Part shown: positions 4,958 through 5,616 of the stretch, piece after piece | Numbering within the stretch: the first letter of the stretch is position 1 | Layout: each line of letters begins with the position of its first letter | Assembly (NCBI GenBank): GCA_005882415.1 | Contig: VBAE01000224.1 | Coordinates: forward strand, 13,902 to 19,517 | DNA length: 5,616 nt | Reading direction: 5' to 3' | Origin: Alphaproteobacteria bacterium | GTDB taxonomy: Bacteria; Pseudomonadota; Alphaproteobacteria; Sphingomonadales; Sphingomonadaceae | Translations under genes and position numbers: made by a program | The notes under the pieces: generated by a model | Databases searched by the model: none | What the model was told of the DNA's origin: nothing | What the model saw: the letters and a program-made list of their open reading frames with translations, nothing else

Positions 4958-5616
4958 ATGGCCACCCTGCCTCTCGAACCTTGCGTCCCCCAACTACCGC
5001 ATGTCGCCGTCGCCCTCATGCTGCTCGAAGACTTCCGGTCGGGAGCGGCCGTCGACCGGGACCGCCTCCGCCGGCTGTTCGAGAAGGAGACAGGCGCCTC
5101 CGACGCTTCCGGCGCCTGGTCGATGCGCCAGCCTTACGAGGCGCTGGAGCTGGCGCAGGTTCTGTTCCTGCTCGAGCCCGACTGCCCGCTCCTGGGGGGA
5201 ATGAACGCGGAGACACTCGCGAGCCTGGAGAGGTTCACGGCCGCGCTGCCGGTCCAGAGCTACCGCTCCCAAGGCCAGGTCGCGCTTCAGCAATTCTCGA
5301 CCCCGCTGCCGCTCGCCTGGCTTGCCGGGCTGGCCGCCGGAGCGACGGCCGCGGACCTGGTGCTGGAACCCTCCGCCGGCAACGGAATGCTGGCCTGGCC
5401 CGCGGCGCGCGCACGGTCCCGGCTGATGCTCAACGAAATCGACGGCGACCGGCTCGCGAGCTTGGCGGACGCTTTTCCGGAGGCGGACATCTCGTCCCAT
5501 GATGCCGAGCTGGTCGACGACCTGCTTGCCGTTGACCGCAGGCCGAGCTTGATCGTCATGAATCCGCCCTTCGCCCGCAGCTACGGTCGGGGGGAGGACC
5601 GCTACGCGGCCGCGCG
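4958..5616 (+). CDS. N6-adenine methyltransferase-like protein, 5' part of a larger gene
   Basis: The frame is open from ATG 4958 to the window edge, giving 219 residues with no stop. Seen in the sequence: a helical N-terminal region (about 1-100), then QFSTPLPLAWLAGLAA (112-127). The latter resembles the Q-F-x-TP motif X of N6-adenine methyltransferases. LEPSAGNGML (136-145) is the SAM-binding motif I, LNEID (158-162) is the acidic end of strand 2, and IVMNPPF (199-205) is the catalytic NPPF motif IV. These motifs in this order indicate a gamma-type adenine-N6 methyltransferase fold. In conjugative elements of alphaproteobacteria, a similar N-terminal domain is often fused to a strawberry-notch-like helicase in a protein of more than 1000 residues next to a TOPRIM primase. 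I infer that architecture here from the neighbour, but the helicase part lies outside the window. It could instead be a free-standing methyltransferase or part of a restriction or anti-phage system. The gene follows the primase gene by 66 bases and is probably in the same transcript. Confidence 0.8.
   Translation, partial: MATLPLEPCVPQLPHVAVALMLLEDFRSGAAVDRDRLRRLFEKETGASDASGAWSMRQPYEALELAQVLFLLEPDCPLLGGMNAETLASLERFTAALPVQSYRSQGQVALQQFSTPLPLAWLAGLAAGATAADLVLEPSAGNGMLAWPAARARSRLMLNEIDGDRLASLADAFPEADISSHDAELVDDLLAVDRRPSLIVMNPPFARSYGRGEDRYAAA

Noticed and set aside
3728..4993. Long minus-strand open frame of 421 codons
   Set aside because: It lies antisense to the transglycosylase and primase-like genes, both of which have clear domains. 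It is rich in Arg, Pro and Ala and has no recognisable domain. Such shadows are common in G+C-rich coding DNA.

Overview
The window is G+C-rich with strongly G/C-biased third codon positions and weakly defined promoters. Together with the mobile-element gene types present, this suggests an alphaproteobacterium. A sphingomonad or related group is my best guess, but the sequence does not prove it. No rRNA, tRNA, CRISPR array or insertion sequence is visible.

Left part (1-1747): a terminator-like hairpin with a T7 run (48-74) precedes a complete secreted GH18 chitinase gene (146-1417, +). A gap of about 330 bases with no credible gene follows.

Middle (1748-2545): a MarR-type winged-helix regulator is encoded on the minus strand (2293-1748), convergent to the chitinase gene. 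It is divergent from the gene block on its right. The 252-base divergent intergenic region holds several inverted repeats that could be operators or leader RNA structures.

Right part (2546-5616, all +): a compact conjugation and mobile-element module. In order it has a 75-aa excisionase/AlpA-like helix-turn-helix protein, a TraF-type S26 signal peptidase, a secreted SLT-domain lytic transglycosylase, a zinc-finger plus TOPRIM primase-like protein, and the start of a large gene with an N6-adenine methyltransferase-like domain that runs off the window. The first three genes overlap by 8 and 13 bases, so they are probably translationally coupled. The fourth and fifth follow after gaps of 51 and 66 bases.

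How they may work together (inference): TraF would mature the conjugative pilin and the lytic transglycosylase would open peptidoglycan for the transfer channel. The primase-like protein would prime DNA entering or replicating in the recipient, and the methyltransferase-helicase-like protein would act on the element's DNA. The HTH protein and the MarR regulator are candidates for controlling the block. No relaxase, coupling protein, integrase or att site is in the window. The window is therefore only part of an integrative conjugative element or plasmid. Whether the chitinase is cargo or flanking chromosome cannot be decided here.
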